Source of the DNA: Aestuariivita sp.
GTDB taxonomy: Bacteria; Pseudomonadota; Alphaproteobacteria; Rhodobacterales; Rhodobacteraceae
Direction of reading: 5' to 3'
Length of the DNA: 64,000 nucleotides
Assembly: GCA_018401465.1 (NCBI GenBank)
Contig: JAGYKE010000004.1
Span: 2,077,857-2,141,856, forward strand
Shown here: positions 1-8,311 of the stretch, one piece after another
How positions within the stretch are numbered: position 1 is the stretch's first letter
Layout of the letters: each line of letters starts with the position of its first letter
The notes under the pieces: model-generated
Database searches by the model: none
The model's input: only the letters and a program-made list of their open reading frames with translations
What the model was told of the DNA's origin: nothing
Position numbers and translations under genes: made by a program

Positions 1-357
1 GAGGACGTGCTGCCGGAACAGGTGGCGCTGTTCGGGTTCAGTCAGGGCACGATGATGTCGCTTCACGTCGCCCCGCGGCGCGAAGACCCGATCGCGGGCG
101 TCGTGGCCTTCTCCGGTCGCCTGCTCGAGCCCGACCTGCTGCCAGAAGAGGTGCAAAGCCGCATGCCCGTCCTTCTTGTCCATGGCGATCAGGACGATCT
201 TGTGCCCATCCAGTCGCTGCCCGAGGCGGCCGAAGCGCTGCAGGGCGCGGGGTTCACCGAGGTCTTCGCGCATGTGATGAAGGGCACCGGCCACGGGATA
301 GCCCCTGATGGTCTGGGCGTCGCGCTGGCCTTCCTGCGCGACAAGCTGAACTTCTGA
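1..357 (+). CDS. Alpha/beta hydrolase (carboxylesterase/phospholipase type), 5' end outside window
   Basis: The reading frame is open from base 1, so the gene begins upstream; 118 codons are visible. They hold the C-terminal half of a serine hydrolase of the dienelactone hydrolase/YpfH carboxylesterase group. The nucleophile elbow GFSQG is near the start, the acid region GDQDD is in the middle, and the catalytic histidine lies in GTGHGI near the end, so the Ser-Asp-His triad looks complete. Such enzymes cleave short-chain carboxyl or lysophospholipid esters in the cytoplasm; the substrate cannot be told from sequence. It precedes an HNH gene on the same strand with no obvious link. Confidence 0.8.
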   Translation, partial: EDVLPEQVALFGFSQGTMMSLHVAPRREDPIAGVVAFSGRLLEPDLLPEEVQSRMPVLLVHGDQDDLVPIQSLPEAAEALQGAGFTEVFAHVMKGTGHGIAPDGLGVALAFLRDKLNF

Positions 358-558
358 AACGCACCCCGTCTGGCAGGCCTGCCCGCGTCGCGGGCTTTCA
401 TGCCGCTGTCACACGCCCCGGCTATCCCTTCGGCAACCCATGCAGATTATGGGGGTTGCTGCCTTGCGGCCACGATATATAGTCAAGGCAAGACTGGGGC
501 GGGTTCCCCGCTCTGGTGCCGGATCGCGAGGCGGACAGGCCAGGGACGGTTATGGACC

Positions 559-1143
559 ATGGATGCTGACTTCAGAACGGAATTTGTGCGCGCCCCGGGC
601 GCGCTGAAACAGCACCCGGCACTGGTGCTGAACGCCGACTACCGCCCGCTGTCCTATTACCCCCTGTCGCTCTGGACTTGGCAGGAAGCGATCAAGGCGG
701 CCTGGCTCGACCGGGTGGACATCGTGGCGGAGTATGACGCGGTGGTGCGCAGCCCGACGACGGAAATCCGCATCCCGTCCGTCGTCGTGCTGAAGGATTT
801 CGTGAAGCCTCAGAAGCAGGTGGCCTTCACGCGCTTCAACCTTTTCCTGCGCGACGAGTTCTGCTGCCAGTATTGTGGGGCGAGGGGCGATCTGACCTTC
901 GACCACGTCGTGCCGCGCGCGGCCGGTGGCGTGACAAGCTGGCAGAACGTGGTGGCGGCCTGCGCGCCCTGCAACCTGCGCAAGGGGTCGAAGTCGCTGC
1001 GTCAGGCGGGCATGGCGCTGCGCAAGCCGCCGCGCCAGCCGGGGGCGGAAGAGCTGCGCAACATGGGTCGCCGGTTCCCGCCGAACTTCCTGCACGACAG
1101 CTGGATCGATTATCTTTACTGGGACGCCGAGCTGGAAGCGTGA
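559..1143 (+). CDS. HNH endonuclease family protein
   Basis: A 194-residue protein of the stand-alone HNH group common in alphaproteobacteria. A zinc ribbon (CQYC followed by CAPC) frames the FDHVVPR and WQNVV segments of the beta-beta-alpha-metal nuclease fold and ends in CNLRKG. These predict a metal-dependent DNA nicking or cleaving activity, but the cellular role of this conserved chromosomal family is not established. I chose the ATG at 559 because GGGACGG lies about 10 bases upstream and homologous proteins start near MDADF. An in-frame upstream start at 400 would add residues of poor coding character. It is followed by a palindromic intergenic repeat and a convergent ornithine cyclodeaminase gene. 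Confidence 0.82.
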   Translation: MDADFRTEFVRAPGALKQHPALVLNADYRPLSYYPLSLWTWQEAIKAAWLDRVDIVAEYDAVVRSPTTEIRIPSVVVLKDFVKPQKQVAFTRFNLFLRDEFCCQYCGARGDLTFDHVVPRAAGGVTSWQNVVAACAPCNLRKGSKSLRQAGMALRKPPRQPGAEELRNMGRRFPPNFLHDSWIDYLYWDAELEA

Positions 1144-1150
1144 GGCCGGT

Positions 1151-1238
1151 GGGGGCTCTGCCCCGTCGCCAGTGTCTCTCGGACCAATGGCGCGACAATG
1201 GCGACCCCCGGGGATGTTTGGGGCGAGAGGAAGATCAG
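1151..1238 (+). repeat. Palindromic intergenic repeat, copy A
   Basis: First of three related elements (others at 13765-13858 and 51741-51853). Its core is an inverted repeat with arms GTCGCCAGTGTC and GACAATGGCGAC (11 of 12 pair) around TCTCGGACCAATGGCGC. A tail GGGATGTTTGGGGCGAGAGG follows. It sits between the stops of two convergent genes. Copies A and B are nearly identical over about 50 bases of the core. Confidence 0.75.
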
Positions 1239-2311
1239 ACCGCCGGGACCGGGGCAGGGCGGGCGCGCTGCAGCATCCCGAACAGGTCGCGCGGATCGTC
1301 GGGATCGGCAAGCAGGTCGAGCGGATGGAACAGCCCCGTGCGCTCGAGCCGGTCGCGCAGGTAGCGCAGAGCGCTGAAATCCTCGATCGCGAAGCCGACG
1401 CTGTCGAACAGCGTGATCTGGTCCGGCGAGCGGCGGCCCGGCACCTCGCCCGTGATGACGCGCCAGAACTCGGTGACCGGATGATCGGGGGGCAGTTGCT
1501 GGATTTCGCCTTCGATCCGCGTCTGGGGCGGATATTCGACGAAGATGGCGGCGCGGTGCAGGATGCCGGGGGCAAGTTCGGTCTTGCCCGGGCAATCGCC
1601 GCCGATGGCGTTCAGGTGCACGCCCGGGCCCACCATGTTGTCGGACAGGATTGTGGCGTTCGCCTTGTCTGCGGTCGATGTTGTGATGATCTGCGCGCCT
1701 TCGATGGCCTGTTCGGCGCTTGCGCAGGGGATGACCTTGAGGCCCGTCCCTTCGAGGTTGCGCGCGCATTTCACGGTGGCGGCAGGGTCGATGTCCCACA
1801 GCCTGACGGTGTCGATGCCGCAGATCGCCAGAAAGGCGAGGCACTGGAACTCCGCCTGCGCGCCGTTGCCGATCATCGCCATGACGTGGGCGCCTTCGGG
1901 GGCGAGATGCTTTGCCGCCAGCGCCGACATCGCCGCGGTGCGCATCGCGGTGAGCAGTGTCATCTCAGTGAGGAGCACGGGATAACCCGTTGAGACGTCA
2001 GCGAGAAGCCCGAAGGCCGTCACCGTCTGCAACCCGTCGCGGGTGTTCTTGGGATGGCCGTTCACATATTTGAACCCGTAGGTCCGGCCGTCCGAGGTGG
2101 GCATCAGCTCGATCACCCCTTCGGCCGAATGGGAGGCCACGCGCGGCGTCTTGTCGAAATCGGGCCAGCGGCGGAAGTCTTCCTCGATGCAGGCGGCGAT
2201 GCCGGTCAGCATCTCGGGCAGGCCGATCCGGTGGATCAGCTGCATCATGTGATCGACAGAAACGAAGGGAACGAGGGCCTTGTCGGAAGGGGCGGTCATC
2301 TGCGGCCTCAT
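1235..2311 (-). CDS. ocd: Ornithine cyclodeaminase
   Basis: A 358-residue enzyme of the ornithine cyclodeaminase/mu-crystallin family, which converts L-ornithine to L-proline and ammonia with NAD as recycled cofactor. The family block TEMTLLTAMRTAAMS lies around residues 116-130, and the Rossmann nucleotide-binding turn MIGNGAQAEF follows near 146. The ATG overlaps the stop of the arginase gene by four bases (ATGA), so translation is probably coupled; a second ATG four codons in (2299) is the alternative start. With arginase this gives arginine to ornithine plus urea, then proline. Regulation by the divergent Lrp-type gene is likely. The gene ends against a convergent palindromic repeat. Confidence 0.92.
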   Translation of the reverse strand: MRPQMTAPSDKALVPFVSVDHMMQLIHRIGLPEMLTGIAACIEEDFRRWPDFDKTPRVASHSAEGVIELMPTSDGRTYGFKYVNGHPKNTRDGLQTVTAFGLLADVSTGYPVLLTEMTLLTAMRTAAMSALAAKHLAPEGAHVMAMIGNGAQAEFQCLAFLAICGIDTVRLWDIDPAATVKCARNLEGTGLKVIPCASAEQAIEGAQIITTSTADKANATILSDNMVGPGVHLNAIGGDCPGKTELAPGILHRAAIFVEYPPQTRIEGEIQQLPPDHPVTEFWRVITGEVPGRRSPDQITLFDSVGFAIEDFSALRYLRDRLERTGLFHPLDLLADPDDPRDLFGMLQRARPAPVPAV

Positions 2312-3228
2312 GCGTAGGCGCGGGTGGGGCGGTCGAAGACGCGCCGGCCCATGGCCGAGGCGCAGAGATCGACCATGACCTGCGCCGTGCGCCCGCGGTC
2401 GTCTAGAAAGGGGTTCAGTTCCACGAGGTCCATCGAGGTGACAAGCCCGCTGTCATGCAGCATCTCCATGACCAGATGGCCTTCGCGGATGGTGGCGCCT
2501 CCGGGCACCGTGGTGCCGACGCCGGGGGCGATGGCAGGGTCGAGGAAATCGACATCGAGGCTGACATGCAGCGCGCCGCCCGCCTTCGCCACGGTTTCGA
2601 GGAAGGCCGCCAGCGGTGCGCCGATGCCTGTCTCGTCGATCTCGCGCATGTCGTGGCGGCGGATCGCCGTTTCGGCCAGCGCCGCGCGTTCGCCAGCATC
2701 GACCGAGCGCAGGCCGATCATGCAGACGTTTTCCTGCGGGACGGCTGCGGTCAGTTCGGGAAAGCCGCCGAAGCCCGGCCGCCCGGTGAAATAGGCCACC
2801 GGCGTGCCGTGCAGGTTGCCGCTGAGCGTCGTCTCCGGCGTGTGGTAATCGGAATGCGCGTCGAGCCAGAGCACGAATTGCGGCCGCCCCTGTGCTGCGG
2901 CATGGCGCGCCACCCCCGCGACGGACCCCAGCGACAGGCTGTGATCGCCGCCAAGGAAGACGGGGATGCCGCGAGCCGCGGCCTCGGCCCCCACGCGGAC
3001 CAGCCGGTGCGTCCAGCCGATCGTTTCGTTCGGGGCATGAAGCCGTCCGCCCGCGTCGTCTGGGGCATGCGATGCGGGGGGCAGGTTGCCCATGTCCTCG
3101 ACCACGTGGCCGAGATCGCGCAACGCCTGCGCCAGCCCCGCCGTGCGATAGGAGTCGGGGCCCATCAGGCAGCCCGGGCGGCGCTTGCCGCTGTCGACGG
3201 GGGCGCCGATCAGGATGATGCGGGACAT
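2308..3228 (-). CDS. rocF: Arginase
   Basis: A 306-residue ureohydrolase that splits L-arginine into L-ornithine and urea using two Mn ions. All metal-ligand motifs are visible: GGDHS near residue 95, DAHSD near 125 and SLDVDFLDP near 230. The length matches bacterial arginases. AAGGAAA precedes the ATG. It is the first gene of a two-gene operon with ornithine cyclodeaminase (four-base overlap) and is divergent from an Lrp/AsnC regulator across 111 bases. The ocd partner favours arginase over agmatinase. Two further, different ureohydrolases lie at 20.5-22.5 kb. Confidence 0.93.
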   Translation of the reverse strand: MSRIILIGAPVDSGKRRPGCLMGPDSYRTAGLAQALRDLGHVVEDMGNLPPASHAPDDAGGRLHAPNETIGWTHRLVRVGAEAAARGIPVFLGGDHSLSLGSVAGVARHAAAQGRPQFVLWLDAHSDYHTPETTLSGNLHGTPVAYFTGRPGFGGFPELTAAVPQENVCMIGLRSVDAGERAALAETAIRRHDMREIDETGIGAPLAAFLETVAKAGGALHVSLDVDFLDPAIAPGVGTTVPGGATIREGHLVMEMLHDSGLVTSMDLVELNPFLDDRGRTAQVMVDLCASAMGRRVFDRPTRAYA

Positions 3229-3300
3229 GGGGTTTCCTTGGGTCTGTGAAGGCTTGACTGGAATATCCGCCGTTTCGCGTTGCCTTTAAGGGATCATTTT

Positions 3301-3313
3301 GCGCAGACTGCGC
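3301..3313. promoter_or_regulatory. Candidate operator between arginase and Lrp genes
   Basis: GCGCAGACTGCGC is a perfect six-base inverted repeat around a central A, inside the 111-base divergent intergenic region. Lrp/AsnC proteins usually bind near-palindromic sites of about 13-15 bases beside their own gene, so this is a reasonable operator candidate. No convincing -35/-10 pair was found for either gene. Confidence 0.4.
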
Positions 3314-3339
3314 TGGAATCGATCAAAACGCAGGTCAGT

Positions 3340-3765
3340 ATGGACAAAACGGATGAACGGTTGATCGCGGCACTCCGGCATGATGGGCGGGCGTCGTTGT
3401 CGGACCTCGCGCAGGGGTTGGGGCTGTCGCGCACGACCGTGCGGGCGCGGATCGAACGGCTGCAGGCACGTGGCGACATCCTTGGGTTCACCGTGGTGCT
3501 GCGGCAGGACCGGCTCAGCGACCCGGTGCGCGGACTGATGATGATCGGGATCGAGGGGCGCGGCACCGACCGGATCCTGCGCCAGTTGCAGGGCATGGCC
3601 GAGGTGCGGGCGCTGCACACGACCAACGGGCGCTGGGACGTGATCGTGGAGCTGGGGACCGACACGCTCGAAGCGCTGGATCAGGCGCTGAGCCGTATCC
3701 GGCGGCTCGACGGTGTGGCGACAAGCGAAACCTCGCTGCTCTTGTCGACCCGGAAATCGGCCTGA
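3340..3765 (+). CDS. Lrp/AsnC family transcriptional regulator
   Basis: A 141-residue Lrp/AsnC protein: an N-terminal winged helix-turn-helix (about residues 5-60, with ASLSDLAQGLGLSRTTVRAR) and a C-terminal RAM/ligand-binding domain (about 65-140, including WDVIVELGTDTLEAL). I chose the ATG at 3340 because it gives the normal Lrp start (MDKTDERLI); the longer frame from 3280 runs into the intergenic region. Being divergent from arginase-ocd it probably senses arginine or ornithine and controls that operon, like PutR/ArgR-type Lrp members; this is inferred from position. The dsbB gene converges on it one base away. Confidence 0.9.
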   Translation: MDKTDERLIAALRHDGRASLSDLAQGLGLSRTTVRARIERLQARGDILGFTVVLRQDRLSDPVRGLMMIGIEGRGTDRILRQLQGMAEVRALHTTNGRWDVIVELGTDTLEALDQALSRIRRLDGVATSETSLLLSTRKSA

Positions 3766-3766
3766 G

Positions 3767-4228
3767 TCAGGCTCGGGCGCGCGCCGCCGCGATCCAGAGC
3801 GCGGCCAGCGCCAGCGCGATCAGAGCGTTCCAGCTCGCCATCGACAGGCCCAGCATGTCCCAGGGCACCTCGTCGCAGCGCACCAAGGGCGCGGCCATGA
3901 TCCGGTCGAACAGCTGGTCCGCGGTCAGGCTGCCCATATCACCGCCGGAACAGGCAGCGGGGCCGTCCCACCATTTGCGTTCGACGCCGGTATGGTAGGC
4001 ACCGATGCCCGCGGTGGCGAATGCGGCCGCGGCGCCTGCCCATGCCAGCGCGTTGATGCCAAGCCCAAGCGCCGCCGCCCCAATGACGACGGCCGCCCCA
4101 TGGGGCCAGCGTTGCCAGAGGCAAAGCTCGCACGGGGCCATGCCCCCCAGATGCTGGAAGGCGAAGGCCCCCGCCAGAAGCGCCGCGGACCCGCCCGCGG
4201 CCAGCGCGATCAGCATGCGGCGCGTCAT
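3767..4228 (-). CDS. dsbB: Disulfide bond formation protein DsbB
   Basis: A 153-residue inner-membrane protein that reoxidises periplasmic DsbA and passes electrons to quinone. Four hydrophobic segments are visible. The first redox pair is the typical CELC followed by WQRWPH; the second pair is the cysteine in PAACSGG and the one in LVRCDEVPW in the large periplasmic loop. A longer frame from 4345 would overlap the upstream gene deeply, so the ATG at 4228 is preferred. That ATG overlaps the stop of the DedA-like gene by four bases (ATGA), indicating a coupled two-gene unit. Confidence 0.93.
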   Translation of the reverse strand: MTRRMLIALAAGGSAALLAGAFAFQHLGGMAPCELCLWQRWPHGAAVVIGAAALGLGINALAWAGAAAAFATAGIGAYHTGVERKWWDGPAACSGGDMGSLTADQLFDRIMAAPLVRCDEVPWDMLGLSMASWNALIALALAALWIAAARARA

Positions 4229-4803
4229 AGCAGTTTCAATACCGCGAACCCGCCGACGAGCAAAATCACGAAGAGCGTGAACATCAGGCCAAGGCGTTTC
4301 TCGATGAAGTCGCGGATCGGCGCGCCGTATTTCCACAAAAGCCACGCCACGAGGAAGAAGCGCAGTCCGCGTGCAAGGATCGAGGTGGCGATGAAGATGC
4401 CCAGTGGCATCGACGTCCAGCCCGACATGATGGTGATGACCTTGTAGGGAAAGGGCGTGACCCCTGCCGTCAGCACCGCCCAGAAGCCAAAATCGTTGAA
4501 GCGGGTGTTAAAGGTCTCCATCGCCTCGGCCTTGCCAAGTGCGGCGAGGATCGGCTGGCCCAGGCTTTCATAGGCGAAGGCACCGATGGCGTATCCGGCC
4601 ATTCCCCCCAGCACCGACGACACCAGCGCCACACCCGCGATCAAAAAGGCGCGCGACGGTGCGGCCAGGATCATCGGGATCATCAGCACATCCGGCGGGA
4701 TCGGGAAAACCGAGCTTTCCGCGAAGCTGACGACCGCCAGCACCCACAGCGCGCGCGGGTGTTCGGCCATCCGGATGGTCCAGTCGTAAAGCGCGCGGAT
4801 CAT
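4225..4803 (-). CDS. DedA/YqaA-type SNARE-associated membrane protein
   Basis: A 192-residue multi-pass membrane protein of the DedA/VTT superfamily (YqaA branch). The family signature is visible: SFAESSVFPIPPDVLMIPM near residues 24-42, a glycine-rich GGMAGYAIG, and AGVTPFPYKVITIMSG, which carries the conserved proline/basic pattern. DedA proteins are implicated in undecaprenyl phosphate or phospholipid flipping; this branch is little studied. I chose the ATG at 4803 because the upstream part of the longer frame is antisense to tRNA-Leu. Four-base overlap with dsbB. Confidence 0.87.
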   Translation of the reverse strand: MIRALYDWTIRMAEHPRALWVLAVVSFAESSVFPIPPDVLMIPMILAAPSRAFLIAGVALVSSVLGGMAGYAIGAFAYESLGQPILAALGKAEAMETFNTRFNDFGFWAVLTAGVTPFPYKVITIMSGWTSMPLGIFIATSILARGLRFFLVAWLLWKYGAPIRDFIEKRLGLMFTLFVILLVGGFAVLKLL

Positions 4804-4922
4804 GGGCAAGGTCCGGTTCGATGTGTTGCCGCGTCTGTCCCGCATGTGGCTCGGCGCGTCAAGCGGCGCATGGATTGGGATTGAGTTCGCCCCGGCCTTG
4901 CCGTATCCCGATGTTCGCGCTG

Positions 4923-5006
4923 GCCCAAGTGGCGAAATGGTAGACGCAGGGGATTCAAAATCCCCCGCCTTCGGGCGTGTCGGTTCGAGTCCGACCTTGG
5001 GTACCA
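4923..5006 (+). tRNA. tRNA-Leu(CAA)
   Basis: An 84-base class II tRNA. The acceptor stem pairs GCCCAAG with CTTGGGT, the anticodon loop TTCAAAA on a GGGGA/TCCCC stem gives anticodon CAA, the variable arm contains GCCTTCGGGC, and the T arm is GTCGG-TTCGAGT-CCGAC. The 3' CCA is encoded. It decodes UUG leucine codons. Confidence 0.97.
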
Positions 5007-5689
5007 GAGCCAGCCATGTTTCCGTACGGATTGTGCCGCGATTCGCGCTTGCTTCGCGGGCTTTGTTATCTTTGCACGACCTGATGTGCCGTGCCGGGCC
5101 CGATTGGTTCCGATCCGTAAACCCTGACTGCGACGGATCATGGCGGTCTCCTTTTCCTGCGCGGGAATGTTGCTTTGGCGGCGGCGTTTCCGGATCAGCA
5201 ACAGTGGAACAGGATGAATCGCGGGGTTTCACTAAAAATCACCAATAATGTCGAAAGAATATTTGATGTTTCTGAAACAGTCTTGGTGCGGACTGGCTGC
5301 GTCGGGGCCAGATTTGGGCCGCGGTTGCGGTCAAGCTGCCCCGGCCTTGTCCGAATCGCGCCACTTTTCGCTTTTTTCAACACATTCCCGCCCCTATAAA
5401 TCGTCTTGCCCAACTGGGGGGCGAAGTCTGACGGTCTTGGGGAAGGCCGCACGGTTTTGACGGCGTGGGATGCCCGAGAAGCACGTTCGAATCGCTGCCG
5501 CCATAGTCATGGCACATGTGATGAACGAAGGATGTGATCGCTTGCTCGCAGGCGGTAGTTGTCCTGTGCTTGCTCGCCGGCGCGCTGCATCTGCGTGCTG
5601 TCGTCTGCTAGGGCCAGCGCTTGAACCGGGGTGACGAGGTAACCGCGCGAGCGGTTGGTGCCGGGAGCGGCACAGGTATGGAGTGAAAG
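5007..5689. other. Gene-free stretch before the RTX gene
   Basis: 683 bases with no supportable gene; the short frames are mostly tRNA antisense or lack ribosome sites and homology. It includes an AT-rich patch at about 5225-5280, and CCCCTATAAAT ending near 5401 could be a -10 element, but there is no clear -35 partner. It probably contains the promoter and a long leader for the RTX gene. No repeat or RNA structure stood out. Confidence 0.5.
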
Positions 5690-8227
5690 ATGGCGAATAA
5701 CTTCACGGATCCTTTTGCCGCGAACCTCATCGGTCTGTGGGATTTTCTGACAGGCTCCGAGACCAACGACACCGGTCTCGATGATGGGGGTCTTGCTCAG
5801 AATGGCACGCTGGTGGGCGGTGCCTTGGTCACCGGCGACCAGCTGGTACTTGGCGGTGAACCCGACCGGTTCGACGTTGGCGGAGCCGATTCGTCGTTCG
5901 ATCTGACCGAAGGATCCATCATCACCGAATTTACCCAGACCGCCGTCACCAACTCGACCATTCAAACGATCATCAACCGTGGCGAGTTCTTCGATTCCGA
6001 CGCCGAAGGCTATTTCGAGATCCTCGTCACCCCCGGCGGGGCGGTCGAACTCACCCACAGCATGCCCGGGGCCGGTTCGGACGTCTTCGTATCGACAGGC
6101 GCGGGTTTCTTCGATGTCGGCGACACGCTGCGTGCGACCTATACTTGGTCGCCCACCGGCGGCGGCTTCTTCGTCGAGAACCTGACCGCAGGCACCTCGG
6201 CCAACATCCCTGTCACCGCGACAGACCTGTCGTTGGACATCGGCGGCAATGACGGCACATCCTTCACCTTCGGCGCGCGCGAAAACGTCGACAACGAGTT
6301 CCTGAAGCATTTCGAAGGCCAGATCGATTATGTCGCGGTCTATGACGCGCGCATCGACACTCCGCCGCCGGGCGGTTCGGACGGCATTGTTGAGGGCACG
6401 CCGGGTGACGACCTTATCGATACCGCCTATACCGGCGATCCCGATGGCGACTTCGTCGACAACGGCGACTCCATCTTCCCGCCAGTTGGATCGGATGACG
6501 ACATCATCCTCGCTGACGACGGCGATGACACAATCCGGTCCGGCGACGGTTCCGACGACGTCGCCGGCGGCGATGGCAATGACGACATCTCGACCGACGG
6601 ACCCGGCGGCGGCTCGGGCCCGAACCGTGCCTTCCCGGGCGCGCCGGGCGTTCCCGCCTCGGCGGCCGACCCCGACCCGGACGATGACCGCGACACAGTC
6701 GACGCCGGGCGCGGCAACGACACCATCGTGACCGGTGACGACAACGACTCGATCCTGGGTGGAGACGGGGCGGATTCGATCGACGGCGGCATCGACGACG
6801 ACACGATCAGTGGCGGCGATGGCAACGACACGATCATCGGCGGCGAAGGTCGCGACAGCGTCGAGGGCGGCGAAGGCGCCGATTTCATAAACACGTCGAA
6901 CCTGCTGACCCCGCTGCTTGACCGTGGCTTTCCTGCTTATAACGGTCTCCCGGCGCTGCCGGCAGACCCTGTCACCGACAACGACCGTGACACCGTTTTC
7001 GGCGGTGCCGGCAATGACACCATCATCACCGGCGACGACGCCGACCTGATCTTCGGCGGCGCAGGCACCGATTCCATCGATGCGGGTATCGACGACGACT
7101 CGGTCAGTGGCGGCGATGACAATGACTTCATTATCGGCGGCGAAGGCGCCGACACGCTTGACGGCGACGCGGGCGACGACACGATCTATGGCGGACTTGG
7201 CCCGTCATCGGTCTTCGATGTTCTCGAGATCCGCGATGATCTGCCCGGCGCGCTGGCCGATCCGCGTCCGGACAACGGCACCGACCTCATCAACGGCGGC
7301 GCGGGCAACGACCTTCTGTTCGGTCAGGATGACAACGACACCCTGATCGGCGGCGCCGGCAACGACACGCTGGACGGCGGCATCGACCAGGATTCGATGT
7401 TCGGCGGCGACGACCGGGACCTCTTCGTGAACGTCACGCAGGGCGACACGATCGACGGCGGCGAAGGCGGCGACGACTTCGACACGCTCGACCTGCGCGG
7501 CGCGGCCGAAGCACAGAACCCCGGCGGACGGCTTTTTGTCGAATTCAGCTCGACCAACCCCGAAAACGGGACCGTGCGCTTCTTCGACGACGCGGGCACG
7601 GAAACCGGCACGACCAGTTTCGTCAACATCGAACGGGTCATCTGCTTCACGCCTGGCAGCCTGATCGCGACACCGCGCGGGGAACGCCCGGTGGAAGACC
7701 TGCGCCCCGGCGACAAGGTCATCACCCGCGATAACGGCATCCAGACGATCCGCTGGGCCGGGGCGCGCAGCCTGACCGCGCGCGATCTGGCGGGGGCGGC
7801 CCATCTGGCCCCGGTCATGATCCGCAAGGGTGCGCTGGGCGACAACCTGCCCGAGCGTGACATGATGCTGAGCCCGAACCACCGGATGCTCGTCTCGAAC
7901 GAGAAGACATCCTACTACCTTGGCGAAAGCGAGGTTCTGGTGGCGGCAAAGCATCTGGTGGGCCTGCCGGGCGTCAAACGGGCCACGGCGCCGCAGGTCA
8001 CCTATGTGCACTTCCTGTGCGACCAGCACGAGGTGGTTCTGGCCGACGGCACCTGGAGCGAAAGCTTCCAGCCGGGCGACTATTCGCTGTCCGGTCTGGG
8101 TGACGAGCAGCGCAACGAGATCTTCGAACTCTTCCCCGAGCTGAAGACGGACGCGGGCGTTGAGGCCTTCGGCGCGGCGCGCCGGTCGCTCAAGCGGCAC
8201 GAGGCGGTTCTGGTCGTCAACGGCTGA
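5690..8227 (+). CDS. Secreted RTX calcium-binding protein with LamG-like and Hint domains
   Basis: An 845-residue acidic protein with three parts. Residues about 8-225 look like a concanavalin A/LamG-like jelly roll (LIGLWDF, ITEFTQ, FEGQIDYVAVYDARI). Residues about 235-610 are glycine-aspartate RTX nonapeptides (GGDGNDTI, GGAGNDTL), which fold into calcium-loaded beta rolls outside the cell and are typical of type I secretion substrates. Residues about 650-790 form a Hint domain: nucleophile Cys at about 652 in ICFTPGSLIATPRG and the histidine block SPNHRML near 730. Hint domains self-cleave, so the protein may be processed; the cleavage partner is not evident. There is no signal peptide, as expected for type I export, and no transporter is nearby. 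GGAGTGAAAG precedes the ATG. Function of the whole is unknown. Confidence 0.85.
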   Translation: MANNFTDPFAANLIGLWDFLTGSETNDTGLDDGGLAQNGTLVGGALVTGDQLVLGGEPDRFDVGGADSSFDLTEGSIITEFTQTAVTNSTIQTIINRGEFFDSDAEGYFEILVTPGGAVELTHSMPGAGSDVFVSTGAGFFDVGDTLRATYTWSPTGGGFFVENLTAGTSANIPVTATDLSLDIGGNDGTSFTFGARENVDNEFLKHFEGQIDYVAVYDARIDTPPPGGSDGIVEGTPGDDLIDTAYTGDPDGDFVDNGDSIFPPVGSDDDIILADDGDDTIRSGDGSDDVAGGDGNDDISTDGPGGGSGPNRAFPGAPGVPASAADPDPDDDRDTVDAGRGNDTIVTGDDNDSILGGDGADSIDGGIDDDTISGGDGNDTIIGGEGRDSVEGGEGADFINTSNLLTPLLDRGFPAYNGLPALPADPVTDNDRDTVFGGAGNDTIITGDDADLIFGGAGTDSIDAGIDDDSVSGGDDNDFIIGGEGADTLDGDAGDDTIYGGLGPSSVFDVLEIRDDLPGALADPRPDNGTDLINGGAGNDLLFGQDDNDTLIGGAGNDTLDGGIDQDSMFGGDDRDLFVNVTQGDTIDGGEGGDDFDTLDLRGAAEAQNPGGRLFVEFSSTNPENGTVRFFDDAGTETGTTSFVNIERVICFTPGSLIATPRGERPVEDLRPGDKVITRDNGIQTIRWAGARSLTARDLAGAAHLAPVMIRKGALGDNLPERDMMLSPNHRMLVSNEKTSYYLGESEVLVAAKHLVGLPGVKRATAPQVTYVHFLCDQHEVVLADGTWSESFQPGDYSLSGLGDEQRNEIFELFPELKTDAGVEAFGAARRSLKRHEAVLVVNG
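6632..7432 (+). repeat. Three-unit super-repeat inside the RTX region
   Basis: Above the nine-residue RTX repeat there is a longer period of about 98-99 residues (297 then 294 bases). Units start near 6632, 6929 and 7223. Each begins with a proline-rich linker (VPASAADPDPDD, LPALPADPVTDN, LPGALADPRPDN) followed by about 60 residues of RTX repeats. The third unit is shorter at its 3' end. Confidence 0.75.
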
Positions 8228-8282
8228 TTGCGGCACAGCAGATTGCAGCGTGACGCGCGGCCGGGGGCCCGCGCGTGAGTGA

Positions 8283-8309
8283 AGCGGGGCGCCATGCCGC
8301 CCCGCTTTT
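8283..8309 (+). terminator. Intrinsic terminator of the RTX gene
   Basis: AGCGGGGCG pairs with CGCCCCGCT around the loop CCATGC, followed directly by TTTTCTT. The stem is nine base pairs and lies 56 bases past the RTX stop, between convergent genes. Confidence 0.85.
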
Positions 8310-8311
8310 CT

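Noticed and set aside
4800-5201. A minus-strand frame with the peptide YPRSDSNRHARR
   Set aside because: This peptide is the antisense translation of tRNA-Leu and is a well-known annotation artefact.
5390-5401. CCCCTATAAAT as a promoter for the RTX gene
   Set aside because: No acceptable -35 element at 16-18 bases and about 290 bases from the start codon; left as a remark only.
8283-8309. Hairpin considered as a REP element like the other intergenic palindromes
   Set aside because: It has a simple GC stem with a T-run and no shared sequence with copies A-C; an intrinsic terminator explains it.
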